From NCBI GenBank assembly GCA_964246015.1, contig CAXTPG010000023.1, positions 1 through 46,941 on the forward strand: a DNA stretch of 46,941 bases, written 5' to 3'. Origin of the DNA: JBBROS01 sp964246015. GTDB taxonomy: Bacteria; Pseudomonadota; Alphaproteobacteria; Acetobacterales; Acetobacteraceae. Position 1 is the first letter of the stretch. Every line of letters begins with the position of its first letter. The notes below the pieces were generated by a model. That model searched no databases and was not told the DNA's origin. It saw nothing but the letters and a program-made list of their open reading frames with translations. Both the position numbers and the translations under genes were made by a program. This document shows positions 1-8,006 of this stretch, piece by piece.

Positions 1-77
1 CCGCTACCTCGTCAACTCAGGATACGCTTCTACCTAAGCGCATCATGCTCTAGTCTGGTCTGGCGGCCTTGCCGCCC

Positions 78-1799
78 CTACTCCGCCGCAACCCCCTGCG
101 CCAGATGCAGCGCCCGATACGGCCCATCCGACGCCATCAGCTCCGCATGCCGCCCCTGCTCCGCAATCCCCGCCTCCGTCACCACGACAATCCGGTCCGC
201 CCCCCGGATCGTCGCCAGCCGATGCGCTATCACCAGCGTCGTCCGCCCCTCCGAAAGCTCGGCCAACGACTGCTGGATCGCCTGCTCCGTCTCCGTGTCC
301 AACGCCGAAGTCGCTTCGTCCAGGATCAGGATCGGCGGGTTCTTCAGGAAGATCCGCGCAATCGCCAGCCGCTGCTTCTGCCCCCCGGACAGCTTCACGC
401 CCCGCTCCCCAACCACCGTATCCAGCCCCGCCGGCAGGTCCGCGATGACAGCCTCGAGCCGCGCCCGGCGCGCCGCCACCGTGATCTCCGCCTCGCTCGC
501 ATCCAGCCGCCCGTACGCGATGTTCTCCCGGATCGTCCCCGCGAACAGGAACACGTCCTGCTGCACGATCCCGATCCGCCGCCGCAGCGAGGCCTGCGTC
601 ATCGCCCGCACATCGATCCCGTCGATCGTGATCCGCCCGGCATCCAGCTCGTAGAACCGCGGCAGCAACGACAGCAGCGTGGTCTTGCCCGCACCGGACG
701 GCCCCACGAACGCGACCGTCTCCCCCGCCGCAATGACCAGGTCCACCCCCCGCAGCACCACCCGCCCGGGCGAATACCCGAACGTCACCGCCTCGAACCT
801 GATGTCCCCCCGCAACGCCGGCGCCTCGATCGCGCCGGGCGCATCCACGATGTCCGGCTCCGTCCGCAGCAGCGCCTGGAACCGCCGGAACCCCGCAATC
901 CCCTTCGGATACGTCTCGATGACCGCGTTCAGCTTCTCGATCGGCCGGTAGAACACCCCCACCAGCAGCAGGAACCCAACGAACCCCCCCACGCTCAGCC
1001 CGCCCCGGACGACGAAATAGGTCCCCGCCAGCATCACCGCGATCTGCACCAGCCGCATGCCCAGGTAGTTGACCGACGTCGCCGCCGCCATCGTCCGGTA
1101 CGCATCGAGCTTCGTCGTCCGGTACTGCGCGTTGTCCGCCGCGAACAGCCGCCGCTCATGCCCCTCGTTGGCAAACGCCTTCACGACCCGGATGCCCCCG
1201 ATATTCTCCTCCAGCCGCGCATTGAACGCCCCCACCCGGGCAAACTGCTCCTGCCAGTTCCGCGTCATCCGCCCGCCGTATCGCGCCAGCACCAGCACAA
1301 CCACGGGCACGATCGCCGCCGTCAGCAGCGCGAGCGGCAGATGGATCCATGACATCAGCACGAACGCCCCGGCAAACGTCATCACCGCGATGAACAGGTC
1401 CTCGGGCCCGTGGTGCGCGACCTCCCCCACCTCCTCCAGGTCCTTCGTTACCCGCGCCACCAGGTGCCCCGTCTTCTGCTCGTCATAGAACCGGAACGAC
1501 AGCTTCTGCAGATGCCCGAACGCCCGCGCCCGCAACTCCGTCTCGATGTTGATCCCCAGCACGTGGCCCCAATACGTCACCACCGCCATCAACCCGGCGT
1601 TCACCGAATACACCGCCAGCAACCCCGCCCCCGCGAACAGGATCAGCTCGAGGTCCCCGCGCGGCAGCAGCAGGTCCACGAACCCGCGCATCGCCATCGG
1701 GAACCCCAGCTCCAGCAGCCCCGAAACGACGGCGCACCCGAAATCCAGCAGGAACAGCGCCCGATACGGCCGGTAATACGCAGCGAACTCTCTAAGCAT
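78..1799 (-). CDS. ABC exporter, fused permease and ATPase (MsbA/MdlB type)
   Basis: This 573-residue half-transporter has an N-terminal six-helix membrane domain (about residues 1-310) and a C-terminal nucleotide-binding domain. The ATPase motifs are complete: Walker A GPSGAGKTT at about 366, signature LSGGQKQR at about 470, Walker B ILILDEATSALD at about 490 and the H-loop in IAHRLA. This is the layout of homodimeric exporters of lipids, drugs or peptides, working at the inner membrane; the substrate cannot be read from sequence. I chose the ATG at 1799 because a G-rich Shine-Dalgarno-like stretch precedes it; an in-frame GTG at 1814 would add five residues. It is transcribed away from the decarboxylase genes at 1875, so the roughly 75 bp between them must hold both promoters. 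Confidence 0.93.
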   Translation of the reverse strand: MLREFAAYYRPYRALFLLDFGCAVVSGLLELGFPMAMRGFVDLLLPRGDLELILFAGAGLLAVYSVNAGLMAVVTYWGHVLGINIETELRARAFGHLQKLSFRFYDEQKTGHLVARVTKDLEEVGEVAHHGPEDLFIAVMTFAGAFVLMSWIHLPLALLTAAIVPVVVLVLARYGGRMTRNWQEQFARVGAFNARLEENIGGIRVVKAFANEGHERRLFAADNAQYRTTKLDAYRTMAAATSVNYLGMRLVQIAVMLAGTYFVVRGGLSVGGFVGFLLLVGVFYRPIEKLNAVIETYPKGIAGFRRFQALLRTEPDIVDAPGAIEAPALRGDIRFEAVTFGYSPGRVVLRGVDLVIAAGETVAFVGPSGAGKTTLLSLLPRFYELDAGRITIDGIDVRAMTQASLRRRIGIVQQDVFLFAGTIRENIAYGRLDASEAEITVAARRARLEAVIADLPAGLDTVVGERGVKLSGGQKQRLAIARIFLKNPPILILDEATSALDTETEQAIQQSLAELSEGRTTLVIAHRLATIRGADRIVVVTEAGIAEQGRHAELMASDGPYRALHLAQGVAAE

Positions 1800-1874
1800 C
1801 CCCCACCCTATCACCCTTCGCGCCCACGGCGACCTGCACTACCCTCACACCGCCGTCACCGCACGAGAGCACCC

Positions 1875-2402
1875 TTGCCCCACCAACCCGCCTGGCCCGC
1901 CGAACTCTACGCGACCCTCCGGAAACACCGCGTCCGCCAGCTCTGCTACGTCCCCGACGCCGGCCACGCCGCCCTCATCCGCATGGCCCACGAGGACCCG
2001 GCCATGGACGCAACCGTCCTCACCACCGAGGAAGAAGGCATCGCCCTCTGCGCCGGCGCCTGGCTCGGCGGCGACCGCGCCACGCTCCTCATGCAATCCA
2101 GCGGCGTCGGCAACTGCATCAACATGCTGTCGCTCATGGCTGCCTGCCGCCTGCCCTTGCTGACCCTGGTCACGATGCGCGGCGAATGGGCCGAGTTCAA
2201 CCCGTGGCAGGTCCCCATGGGCCGGGCCACCCAACCCGCGCTGGAGCTGATGGGCACGACCGTCCTGCGCATCCACCACGCGGGGGAAGCCGCCGAGATC
2301 GTCGATGCCGCCGCCGCCCTCGCCTTCGACAGCGACCAGCAAGTGGCCGTCCTCCTCTCCCAGCGCATGATCGGCCGCAAGCAGTGGGTGGCGGACAAAT
2401 GA
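1875..2402 (+). CDS. TPP-dependent decarboxylase alpha subunit (sulfopyruvate/phosphonopyruvate decarboxylase type)
   Basis: The 175-residue product matches the N-terminal (pyrimidine-binding) half of small TPP decarboxylases such as ComD or the first half of phosphonopyruvate decarboxylase. Visible features are the cofactor-activating glutamate region VLTTEEEGIALCAGAWLGG and the ATLLMQSSGVGNCINML segment. These enzymes decarboxylate 3-sulfopyruvate or 3-phosphonopyruvate to the aldehyde. The frame stays open far upstream, but homology begins only near PAWPAELYATL. I therefore place the start at TTG 1875, preceded by GAGAG about seven bases upstream; no ATG lies in that stretch. It overlaps the beta-subunit gene by ATGA, as expected for a translationally coupled heteromer. 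Whether the substrate carries sulfonate or phosphonate is not decidable here. Confidence 0.82.
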   Translation: MPHQPAWPAELYATLRKHRVRQLCYVPDAGHAALIRMAHEDPAMDATVLTTEEEGIALCAGAWLGGDRATLLMQSSGVGNCINMLSLMAACRLPLLTLVTMRGEWAEFNPWQVPMGRATQPALELMGTTVLRIHHAGEAAEIVDAAAALAFDSDQQVAVLLSQRMIGRKQWVADK

Positions 2403-2977
2403 CCCTCGACCGCCGCCACGCCGTCGCCGCCCTCCTGCACGACCGCGGCGACCTCCTCGTCGTCTCCGGCCTCGGCTCCCCCTCCTACGACGTCTTTGCC
2501 GCCGGCGATCACGACGCGAACTTCTACCTCTGGGGCGCCATGGGCGGCGCGGCCCTCATCGGCCTGGGCCTCGCCCTTGCCCAGCCCACCCGCCCCGTCG
2601 CCGTCATCACCGGCGACGGCGAGCAGCTGATGGGCGCCGGCGGCCTCCTCACCATCGCCGTGAAACGCCCCCCCAACCTCTCCATCGCCGTCCTCGACAA
2701 CGGCCAGTTCGGCGAAACCGGCATGCAGCGCAGCCACACCGGCCTCGGCATCGACCTCGCTGCCATCGCCGCCGCCGCCGGCTTCCCCTCCGTCACCACC
2801 GTCTCCGACCCGGCGGACCTCCCCGCCGCCCGAGCCCTGCTGCACGCCACCACGCAGGGCCCCCGGCTGATCCGCATCCGCATCGCCGCCGGTGAAACCC
2901 CCCGCGCCCTGCCCATCCGCGACGGGGCCGTCCTCAAGACCCGCTTCCGCCAGAACCTGGGTCTCCCCCCCTCCTGA
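2399..2977 (+). CDS. TPP-dependent decarboxylase beta subunit (sulfopyruvate/phosphonopyruvate decarboxylase type)
   Basis: This 192-residue protein is the C-terminal, diphosphate-binding half of a TPP decarboxylase (ComE type). The TPP/Mg2+ motif is clear: GDG at residues 72-74, then DNGQFGETG from about residue 100, matching the GDG-x(about 25)-N pattern. The N-terminal LGSPSYDVF and FYLWGAMGGA segments are also typical of phosphonopyruvate/sulfopyruvate decarboxylases. The start ATG overlaps the alpha-subunit stop (ATGA), so the two subunits are probably made in equal amounts. The flavin monooxygenase gene begins eight bases after its stop, suggesting one transcript and a shared catabolic role. 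Confidence 0.85.
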   Translation: MTLDRRHAVAALLHDRGDLLVVSGLGSPSYDVFAAGDHDANFYLWGAMGGAALIGLGLALAQPTRPVAVITGDGEQLMGAGGLLTIAVKRPPNLSIAVLDNGQFGETGMQRSHTGLGIDLAAIAAAAGFPSVTTVSDPADLPAARALLHATTQGPRLIRIRIAAGETPRALPIRDGAVLKTRFRQNLGLPPS

Positions 2978-2985
2978 CCCGGACC

Positions 2986-4275
2986 ATGCACCTCGGCGTC
3001 TTCGTCCTCGGCACCGGCAATCACATCGCCGGCTGGCGGCACCCCGGCGCCGCCGACAGCTTCCAGGACCTCGCCACCATCCAGGCCATCGCCGCCACCG
3101 CCGAGCGCGGCTGCTTCGACCTCCTCTTCCTCGGCGACGGCCTCAAGGCCGGCATCGACGACCACCCCTCCTTCACCGCCCGCTTCGAACCTCTCACCAT
3201 GCTCGCCGCCCTCGCCGCGACCACCACGCGCGTCGGCCTCGGCGCCACTTCCTCCACCACCTACGGCGCCCCCTTCACCGTCGCCCGCGCCTTCGCCTCG
3301 CTGGACCACCTGAGCCACGGCCGGGCCGCCTGGAACGCCGTCACCAGCTCCGCCGCCGACAGCGCCGGCAATTTCGGCCGCACCCACCCCAAACACGACC
3401 AGCGCTACGAGATCGCCGAGGAGTTCGTCGACGTCGTCCGCGGCCTCTGGGACTGCTGGGACGACGGCGCCATCATCGCCGACCGCGCCACCGGCCAATA
3501 CATCGACCCGGCGAAAGTCCGCCCGCTGGACCACGCCGGCACTCACTTCCAGGTCAAGGGCCCCCTCAACATCGGCCGCTGCCCGCAAGGCCATCCCGTC
3601 ATCCTCCAGGCCGGCAGCTCCGCCCCCGGCCTCGCCCTCGCCGCCCGCACCGCCGACGTGGTCTTCTCCGTCGTGCAGGACCTGGACGAGGCCCGCATCG
3701 CCTACGCCACCCTCAAATCTCTCCTCCCCGCACACGGCCGCACCCCGGCCGACCTCAAGATTCTCCCCGGAATCATGCCCGTCATCGGTCGCACCAAGGC
3801 CGAGGCGCGGGACCTCCTCGCCACCCTCCAATCCTACGTCGACGACCGCAACGGCATGGCCATGCTCTCATCCCGCCTCGGCCCGGACATGTCCCGCTAC
3901 GCCTGGGACGACCCCGTCCCCGACCTCCCCCTCCCCGACGCCTCCCACGGCTTTGCCCGCACCATGCTCTCGAAGGCACGGCGTGAGCGCATGACGATCC
4001 GCCAGCTCTACGACCTCACCGCGGCCGCCCGCGGCCACTGGGTCATCGCTGACACCCCCGAAGGCATCGCAGACATTCTGCAGGAGTGGTTCGAGACCGG
4101 CGCCGCCGACGGCTTCAACATCCTTCCCCCCTGGTTCCCCGGCGCCTTCGACGACTTCGTCGACCAGGTCGTCCCCGAACTCCAACGCCGCAACCTCTTC
4201 CGCACCGCCTATACAGGCCCCACCCTCCGCGACCATCTCGGCCTCCACCGCCCCCCCAACCGCTTCTTCTCCTGA
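2986..4275 (+). CDS. LLM-class flavin-dependent monooxygenase (NtaA/SnaA/DszA family), copy 1
   Basis: The 429-residue protein has the length and motifs of FMNH2-dependent two-component monooxygenases of the nitrilotriacetate/pristinamycin/dibenzothiophene-sulfone group. Examples are the N-terminal GNHIAGWRHP, LFLGDGL, the central DHLSHGRAAWNAVTS, and VVPELQRRNLFRTAY near the C terminus. Such enzymes use reduced flavin from a separate reductase to oxidise C-S, C-N or similar bonds; no reductase gene lies beside it. It is the most divergent of the three copies in this window, with TTYGAPFTVARAF where the other two have TTYNEPYNVARRF. It follows the decarboxylase subunits by eight bases and is probably cotranscribed. 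The exact substrate is unknown. Confidence 0.9.
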   Translation: MHLGVFVLGTGNHIAGWRHPGAADSFQDLATIQAIAATAERGCFDLLFLGDGLKAGIDDHPSFTARFEPLTMLAALAATTTRVGLGATSSTTYGAPFTVARAFASLDHLSHGRAAWNAVTSSAADSAGNFGRTHPKHDQRYEIAEEFVDVVRGLWDCWDDGAIIADRATGQYIDPAKVRPLDHAGTHFQVKGPLNIGRCPQGHPVILQAGSSAPGLALAARTADVVFSVVQDLDEARIAYATLKSLLPAHGRTPADLKILPGIMPVIGRTKAEARDLLATLQSYVDDRNGMAMLSSRLGPDMSRYAWDDPVPDLPLPDASHGFARTMLSKARRERMTIRQLYDLTAAARGHWVIADTPEGIADILQEWFETGAADGFNILPPWFPGAFDDFVDQVVPELQRRNLFRTAYTGPTLRDHLGLHRPPNRFFS

Positions 4276-4298
4276 TTTTCTGGCACTACGATTTGCCT

Positions 4299-4327
4299 TT
4301 GCCGCAACCGCGGCAATCCCCTACTCT
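4299..4327 (+). promoter_or_regulatory. Possible sigma-70-like promoter for brnTA
   Basis: TTGCCG at 4299-4304 and TACTCT at 4322-4327 are separated by 17 bases, a reasonable -35/-10 pair just upstream of the toxin gene. It predicts a transcript beginning close to the ATG at 4331. It is a motif match only, in high-GC DNA where such matches are weak evidence. Confidence 0.25.
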
Positions 4328-4330
4328 ACT

Positions 4331-4611
4331 ATGCGTCCTACGACTGGAACCCGGCCAAGCGAGACGTCAACCTCACCAAACACGGCATCGACTTCGCCGC
4401 TCTTGAGCAATTCGAATGGCCACACGCATTGATCGAGGCCGACACCCGGTGGCACTACGGGGAGGTAAGACTGCGTGCGCTCGGCCTGATAGGAACGCGC
4501 GTTTATGTCTTGATCTACACGATCCGCTGGACAAGCACATGGATCATCAGTTTGCGGAAAGCAAACAAGAAAGAGGCCATCCACTATGCGACGGAAAATC
4601 CACATCCCTGA
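4331..4611 (+). CDS. brnT: BrnT-like toxin, start out of frame (possible frameshifted gene)
   Basis: From about 4339 the frame reads YDWNPAKRDVNLTKHGIDF, continues through RVYVLIYTIRWTSTWIISLRKANKKEAIHYA, and stops at 4609-4611. This is the BrnT ribonuclease-toxin fold, about 90 residues, with the usual YDWxPxK opening and RIISxRKAxxxE-like end. However, the frame has no ATG, GTG or TTG between the upstream TGA at 4273 and the YDW motif. The only nearby ATG (4331, MRP...) is one base out of frame and would otherwise give the expected M-x-x-YDW start. The simplest reading is a single-base indel just after the start codon, real or from sequencing. Rare ATT initiation at 4291 or the internal TTG at 4429 are less likely. 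It overlaps brnA by 26 bases. Confidence 0.7.
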
Positions 4612-4912
4612 CGACGAAGAAGAAGCCGCAATCCAGCGCGGCATCGCACTCGACCCCGACAATCCCGAGCTCGACGAGGACTTCTTCCGCAACGCCCGCT
4701 CCGCCCGCGAGGTCATGCCCCCCGAGATCTACGCCGAACTCGTCGCCACCCAGGTCAAGGCCACCCAGACCCGCGGCCCCGGCAAGAAACCCCCCAAGGC
4801 CCAGGTCACCCTCCGCATTGACCAGGACGTCCTCGACGCCCTCCGCGCCTCCGGCCCCGGATGGCAGGTCCGCGCCAACGAAGCCCTCCGCCAACTCGTG
4901 AAACCCGGCTGA
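4586..4912 (+). CDS. brnA: BrnA-like antitoxin
   Basis: The 108-residue protein ends in VTLRIDQDVLDALRASGPGWQVRANEALRQLV, the ribbon-helix-helix domain typical of BrnA antitoxins. The N-terminal part is acidic and probably wraps the toxin. BrnA neutralises BrnT and, bound to DNA as a BrnT-BrnA complex, represses its own promoter. The ATG at 4586 lies inside the 3' end of brnT, the normal toxin-then-antitoxin order. If the toxin frame is really broken, this would be a solitary antitoxin. Confidence 0.85.
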   Translation: MRRKIHIPDDEEEAAIQRGIALDPDNPELDEDFFRNARSAREVMPPEIYAELVATQVKATQTRGPGKKPPKAQVTLRIDQDVLDALRASGPGWQVRANEALRQLVKPG

Positions 4913-4990
4913 ATCTCCATACCCGCCCACCCGGTTGACGCCCAACCACCCCCGCCCGAACATCCCCCCGCCACCACGGGGACCCACACC

Positions 4991-6637
4991 ATGACCGAAC
5001 ACCACGCCACCTCCCCGGTGGATCTCGTCGATCCCGCCCGCCTCATGGCCCACTGCGCCGCCTTCGCCAACCACGTCAAACTCTCCGGCACCCCCGAAGA
5101 ACTCGAAAGCATGCGCTACGTCCAACGCCAGATGGACGAGGCCGGCTTCCGCACCACCCTTCTCTCCCACGACGCCTACATCAGCCTCCCCGGTCCCGCA
5201 TCCGTCACCATCGACGGTGCCGCCCTTACCGCCATCACCCACTCCTTCTCCCGCCCTTCTCCGCCGGAAGGCCTCACCGCCCCCCTCATCGACCTGGGCG
5301 ACGGCACCGACGCCGACTTCGCCCGCCCCGGCGTCTCCGGCGCGATCGCGCTGGTGAACGGCATCGCCAGCCCCGCCGTCGCCACCCGCGCCGCCCGCGC
5401 GGGCGCCGCCGGCGTCCTCCACGCCAGCCCGCACGAGCACCTGCACGAGATGTGCATCTCCCCCGTCTGGGGCAGCCCCGGCCCCGACACGATCGCGAAC
5501 CTCCCCACCGCCGTCACCTGCACCATCAGCCACGCCGACGCCGCGTCCCTCCGCGCCCACCCGCCCCAGACCGTCGCCCTGCACGCCCAGGTCGACACGG
5601 GCTGGCGCAAGACCCCCATCCTCGTCGCGGACACGGACGCGCCCGACCCCGACGCCCCCTTCATCATGTTCAGCGGCCATCACGACACCTGGTATTTCGG
5701 CGTCATGGACAACGGCAGCGCCAACGCCACCATGATCGAGACCGCCCGGGCGCTGGCGGCCCGACGCGCCCACTGGAAGCGGGGCCTCCGCCTCTGCTTC
5801 TGGTCCGGCCATTCCCACGGCCGCTACAGCAGCAGCGCCTGGTACGCCGACACCCATTGGGACGAGCTGGAACGCCGCTGCGCCGTGCACGTCAACGTCG
5901 ACAGCACGGGCGGCATCGGCGCCACCATCCTGACGGAAAGCAGCACCGCCACCGAACTCGCGACCCTCGCCGCCGACGCCATCCGCACCGAAACCAATGC
6001 CGAGCACGAAGGCCGCCGCCCCAACCGCAACAGCGACAACTCCTTCTGGGGCGTCGGCATCCCCGTCATGTTCGGCAGCCTCAGCCACCAGCCCCCCGCC
6101 CCCGTGAAGATGCGGAACCCCTTGGGCTGGTGGTGGCACACGCCCCACGACACGCTCGACAAGATCGACGAGGCCAACCTCACCCGCGATACCCGGGTCT
6201 TCGTCCGCGCCATCTGGCGCCTGCTCACCGACGCCGTCCTCCCGCTCGACTACGCGGCCCACGCCACCGCCTTGCTGCACGAACTCGCCAGGCTCGAAAC
6301 CGCGCTCCAGGGCCGACTCCCCCTCACCCCGCTGACCGCAGCCGCCACCGCCCTCCGCGACGCCGCCGCCCGGCCCGCCTCAGACGAAGCCCTCATGGCC
6401 GCATCCCGCGCCCTCGTCCCCGTCGACAACACCCGGGGCGACCGCTTCGCCCACGACCCGGCCCTGCCGCTCCCCCCCTGGCCGGTCCTCGACCCCATCC
6501 GGGCCCTCGCCGCCGCCCGGGGCGACGACCCCATCCGCTTCGCCCGCGTCACCGCCCTCCAGGCCCGGAACCGCCTCCACCACGCCCTTCGCGAAGCCGA
6601 AACAGCCCTCTCCCGCCCACGAACGAGGGTTGGATGA
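4991..6637 (+). CDS. M28-family peptidase-like hydrolase with altered active site
   Basis: The 548-residue protein has the M28 aminopeptidase/carboxypeptidase-Q layout. An inserted PA-like domain (about residues 95-200) is followed by the metal-binding core: GHHDTW with His231, Asp240 in MDNGSAN, Asp304 in NVDSTGG and His383 in WWHTPHDTLDKID. The usual Glu-Glu pair (general base and zinc ligand) in FWxxEExG is replaced by FWSGHSHG at about 271-277, so the catalytic chemistry may differ. There is no signal peptide, suggesting a cytoplasmic enzyme. The C terminus (ALSRPRTRVG) is encoded by a degenerate copy of the palindromic repeat. The next gene, a flavin monooxygenase, starts eight bases after the stop, so the enzyme may act on the same substrate, for instance releasing an amide- or peptide-linked precursor. 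Confidence 0.85.
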   Translation: MTEHHATSPVDLVDPARLMAHCAAFANHVKLSGTPEELESMRYVQRQMDEAGFRTTLLSHDAYISLPGPASVTIDGAALTAITHSFSRPSPPEGLTAPLIDLGDGTDADFARPGVSGAIALVNGIASPAVATRAARAGAAGVLHASPHEHLHEMCISPVWGSPGPDTIANLPTAVTCTISHADAASLRAHPPQTVALHAQVDTGWRKTPILVADTDAPDPDAPFIMFSGHHDTWYFGVMDNGSANATMIETARALAARRAHWKRGLRLCFWSGHSHGRYSSSAWYADTHWDELERRCAVHVNVDSTGGIGATILTESSTATELATLAADAIRTETNAEHEGRRPNRNSDNSFWGVGIPVMFGSLSHQPPAPVKMRNPLGWWWHTPHDTLDKIDEANLTRDTRVFVRAIWRLLTDAVLPLDYAAHATALLHELARLETALQGRLPLTPLTAAATALRDAAARPASDEALMAASRALVPVDNTRGDRFAHDPALPLPPWPVLDPIRALAAARGDDPIRFARVTALQARNRLHHALREAETALSRPRTRVG

Positions 6638-6641
6638 GGAC
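6606..6641 (+). repeat. Palindromic repeat copy 1 (degenerate)
   Basis: CCCTCTCCCG (6606-6615) is followed after ten bases by GAGGGTTGGATGAGGAC (6625-6641). The right arm is decayed compared with GGGAGAGGG in better copies, but the TTGGATGAGG tail is intact. The copy encodes the last residues and stop codon of the M28-like gene and the Shine-Dalgarno of the next gene. Confidence 0.7.
6636..6640 (+). promoter_or_regulatory. Shine-Dalgarno GAGGA that sets the start of monooxygenase 2
   Basis: GAGGA ends four bases before the ATG at 6645. It favours that ATG over an upstream TTG at 6630 in the same frame, which would add only MDEDP. The resulting N terminus MTRHLHFGAFFS aligns with MTRQLKLGAFLS of the next gene. 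Confidence 0.55.
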
Positions 6642-6644
6642 CCG

Positions 6645-8006
6645 ATGACCCGTCACCTCCACTTCGGCGCCTTCTTCAGCGTCCCCTCATGCCACCCCAC
6701 CGGCTGGCGACACCCCGACGCCATCCCCGAAACCGACCTCGACTTCCGCCACCTCGTCGCGATGGCTCAGACCTGCGAACGCGGAAAGCTCGACTGCATG
6801 TTCTTCCAGGACAGCGTCGCCGTCATGGGCAGCAACGTCACCTACGGCAGCCCCCCCTTCAACCCGCGCAACGGCCGCCAGGCCCATATCGAACCCATGA
6901 CCGCCATCGCCGGCCTTGCCGCCGTAACCTCCCGCATCGGCCTCGTCTCCACCTGCACCACCACCTACAACGAGCCCTACAACGTCGCCCGCCGCTTCCT
7001 CACCATCGACCATATCAGCGGCGGACGCGCCGGCTGGAACCTCGTCACCTCGCAGGCCGAGGACGAGGCCATGAACTTCGGCTTCGACGCCCACATGGAC
7101 CACGCCGCCCGCTATGACCGCGCCAGCGAGTTCCACGACGTCGTCCGCGGCCTATGGGACTCCTGGGACGACGACGCCTTCCTCCATGACAAGACCACCG
7201 GCCAATGGTTCGACCCGGCCAAGATGCACATCCTCAACCACAAGGGCCCCCACTTCCGGGTCCGCGGCCCCCTGAACGTCAGCCGCTCCCCCCAGGGCCG
7301 TCCCGTCGTGGCGCAAGCCGGGTCGTCGGGCGTCGGCATGGACCTCGCCGCCCGCACGGCCGAGCTGGTCTTCACCGCCCAGCCCACCATCCCCGAAAGC
7401 CAGGCCTTCTGCCGCGAGATGCGCCGCCTCGCCGAAACCCACGGCCGCGACCCCCGCCACATCCGCATCCTCCCCGGTCTCATGCCCATCGTCGGCCGCA
7501 CGAAAGACGAGGCCCGGGACAAGTACGAGCAGCTCCGCGCCCTCGTCGACGACACCACAGGCCTCCGCAGCGTCGCCCGCCTCTCGGGCGGCCTCGACCT
7601 CTCGAAATACGACCCCGACGGCCCCCTGCCGGCCTTGCCCCCCAGCAACGCCGCCCGCGCCCGCCAGGACATGATCGTCGCCATGGGCAAGCGCGGCCTC
7701 ACCATCCGGGAGATCGGCCGCGTCCTCGGCATGTCCCAGGCCCACCGCGTCCTGTATGGCACCCCCGAACAGATGGCCGACGACATGCAGGAATGGCTCG
7801 AAGCCGACGCCTGCGACGGCTTCAACCTCCTGTTTGCCCACTACCCCACCCCCATCGACGACTTCGTCGACCTGGTCGTCCCCGAACTCCAGCGCCGCGG
7901 CATCTTCCGCCGCGAGTACGAAGGCCCCACCCTCCGCGAGAACCTCGGCATCCCCAGGCCCGGCAACATCTTCTCGGGGGCCGCCGCGGCCCGCGCCGCC
8001 GAATGA
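6645..8006 (+). CDS. LLM-class flavin-dependent monooxygenase (NtaA/SnaA/DszA family), copy 2
   Basis: This 453-residue protein belongs to the FMNH2-dependent NtaA/SnaA/DszA monooxygenases. Family motifs include HPTGWRHP, MFFQDS, TTYNEPYNVARRF, DHISGGRAGWNLVTSQ, MNFGFDAHMDHAARY and the C-terminal VVPELQRRGIFRREYEGPT. A flavin reductase must come from elsewhere, as none is in the window. The start ATG at 6645 is supported by GAGGA and by similarity to the neighbouring copy. It overlaps the next monooxygenase gene by ATGA, and the two proteins are clearly tandem paralogues. They could form two steps of one route or enzymes of different substrate range. Confidence 0.92.
   Translation: MTRHLHFGAFFSVPSCHPTGWRHPDAIPETDLDFRHLVAMAQTCERGKLDCMFFQDSVAVMGSNVTYGSPPFNPRNGRQAHIEPMTAIAGLAAVTSRIGLVSTCTTTYNEPYNVARRFLTIDHISGGRAGWNLVTSQAEDEAMNFGFDAHMDHAARYDRASEFHDVVRGLWDSWDDDAFLHDKTTGQWFDPAKMHILNHKGPHFRVRGPLNVSRSPQGRPVVAQAGSSGVGMDLAARTAELVFTAQPTIPESQAFCREMRRLAETHGRDPRHIRILPGLMPIVGRTKDEARDKYEQLRALVDDTTGLRSVARLSGGLDLSKYDPDGPLPALPPSNAARARQDMIVAMGKRGLTIREIGRVLGMSQAHRVLYGTPEQMADDMQEWLEADACDGFNLLFAHYPTPIDDFVDLVVPELQRRGIFRREYEGPTLRENLGIPRPGNIFSGAAAARAAE

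Noticed and set aside
1..77. Gene or RNA at the left edge
   Set aside because: The 77 bases before the exporter stop hold no recognisable frame or RNA; possibly the end of an intergenic region.
1410..1874. N-terminal part of the long open frame leading into the decarboxylase alpha subunit
   Set aside because: It is antisense to the ABC exporter and Pro/Arg/His-rich; homology begins only after 1875.
2524..3831. 435-residue minus-strand open frame over the decarboxylase beta subunit and monooxygenase 1
   Set aside because: Gly/Glu/Val-rich shadow with no recognisable domain.
4416..4901. 161-residue plus-strand frame across the brnTA region
   Set aside because: Out of frame with the clear BrnT and BrnA sequences; Pro/Ser/Arg-rich shadow.
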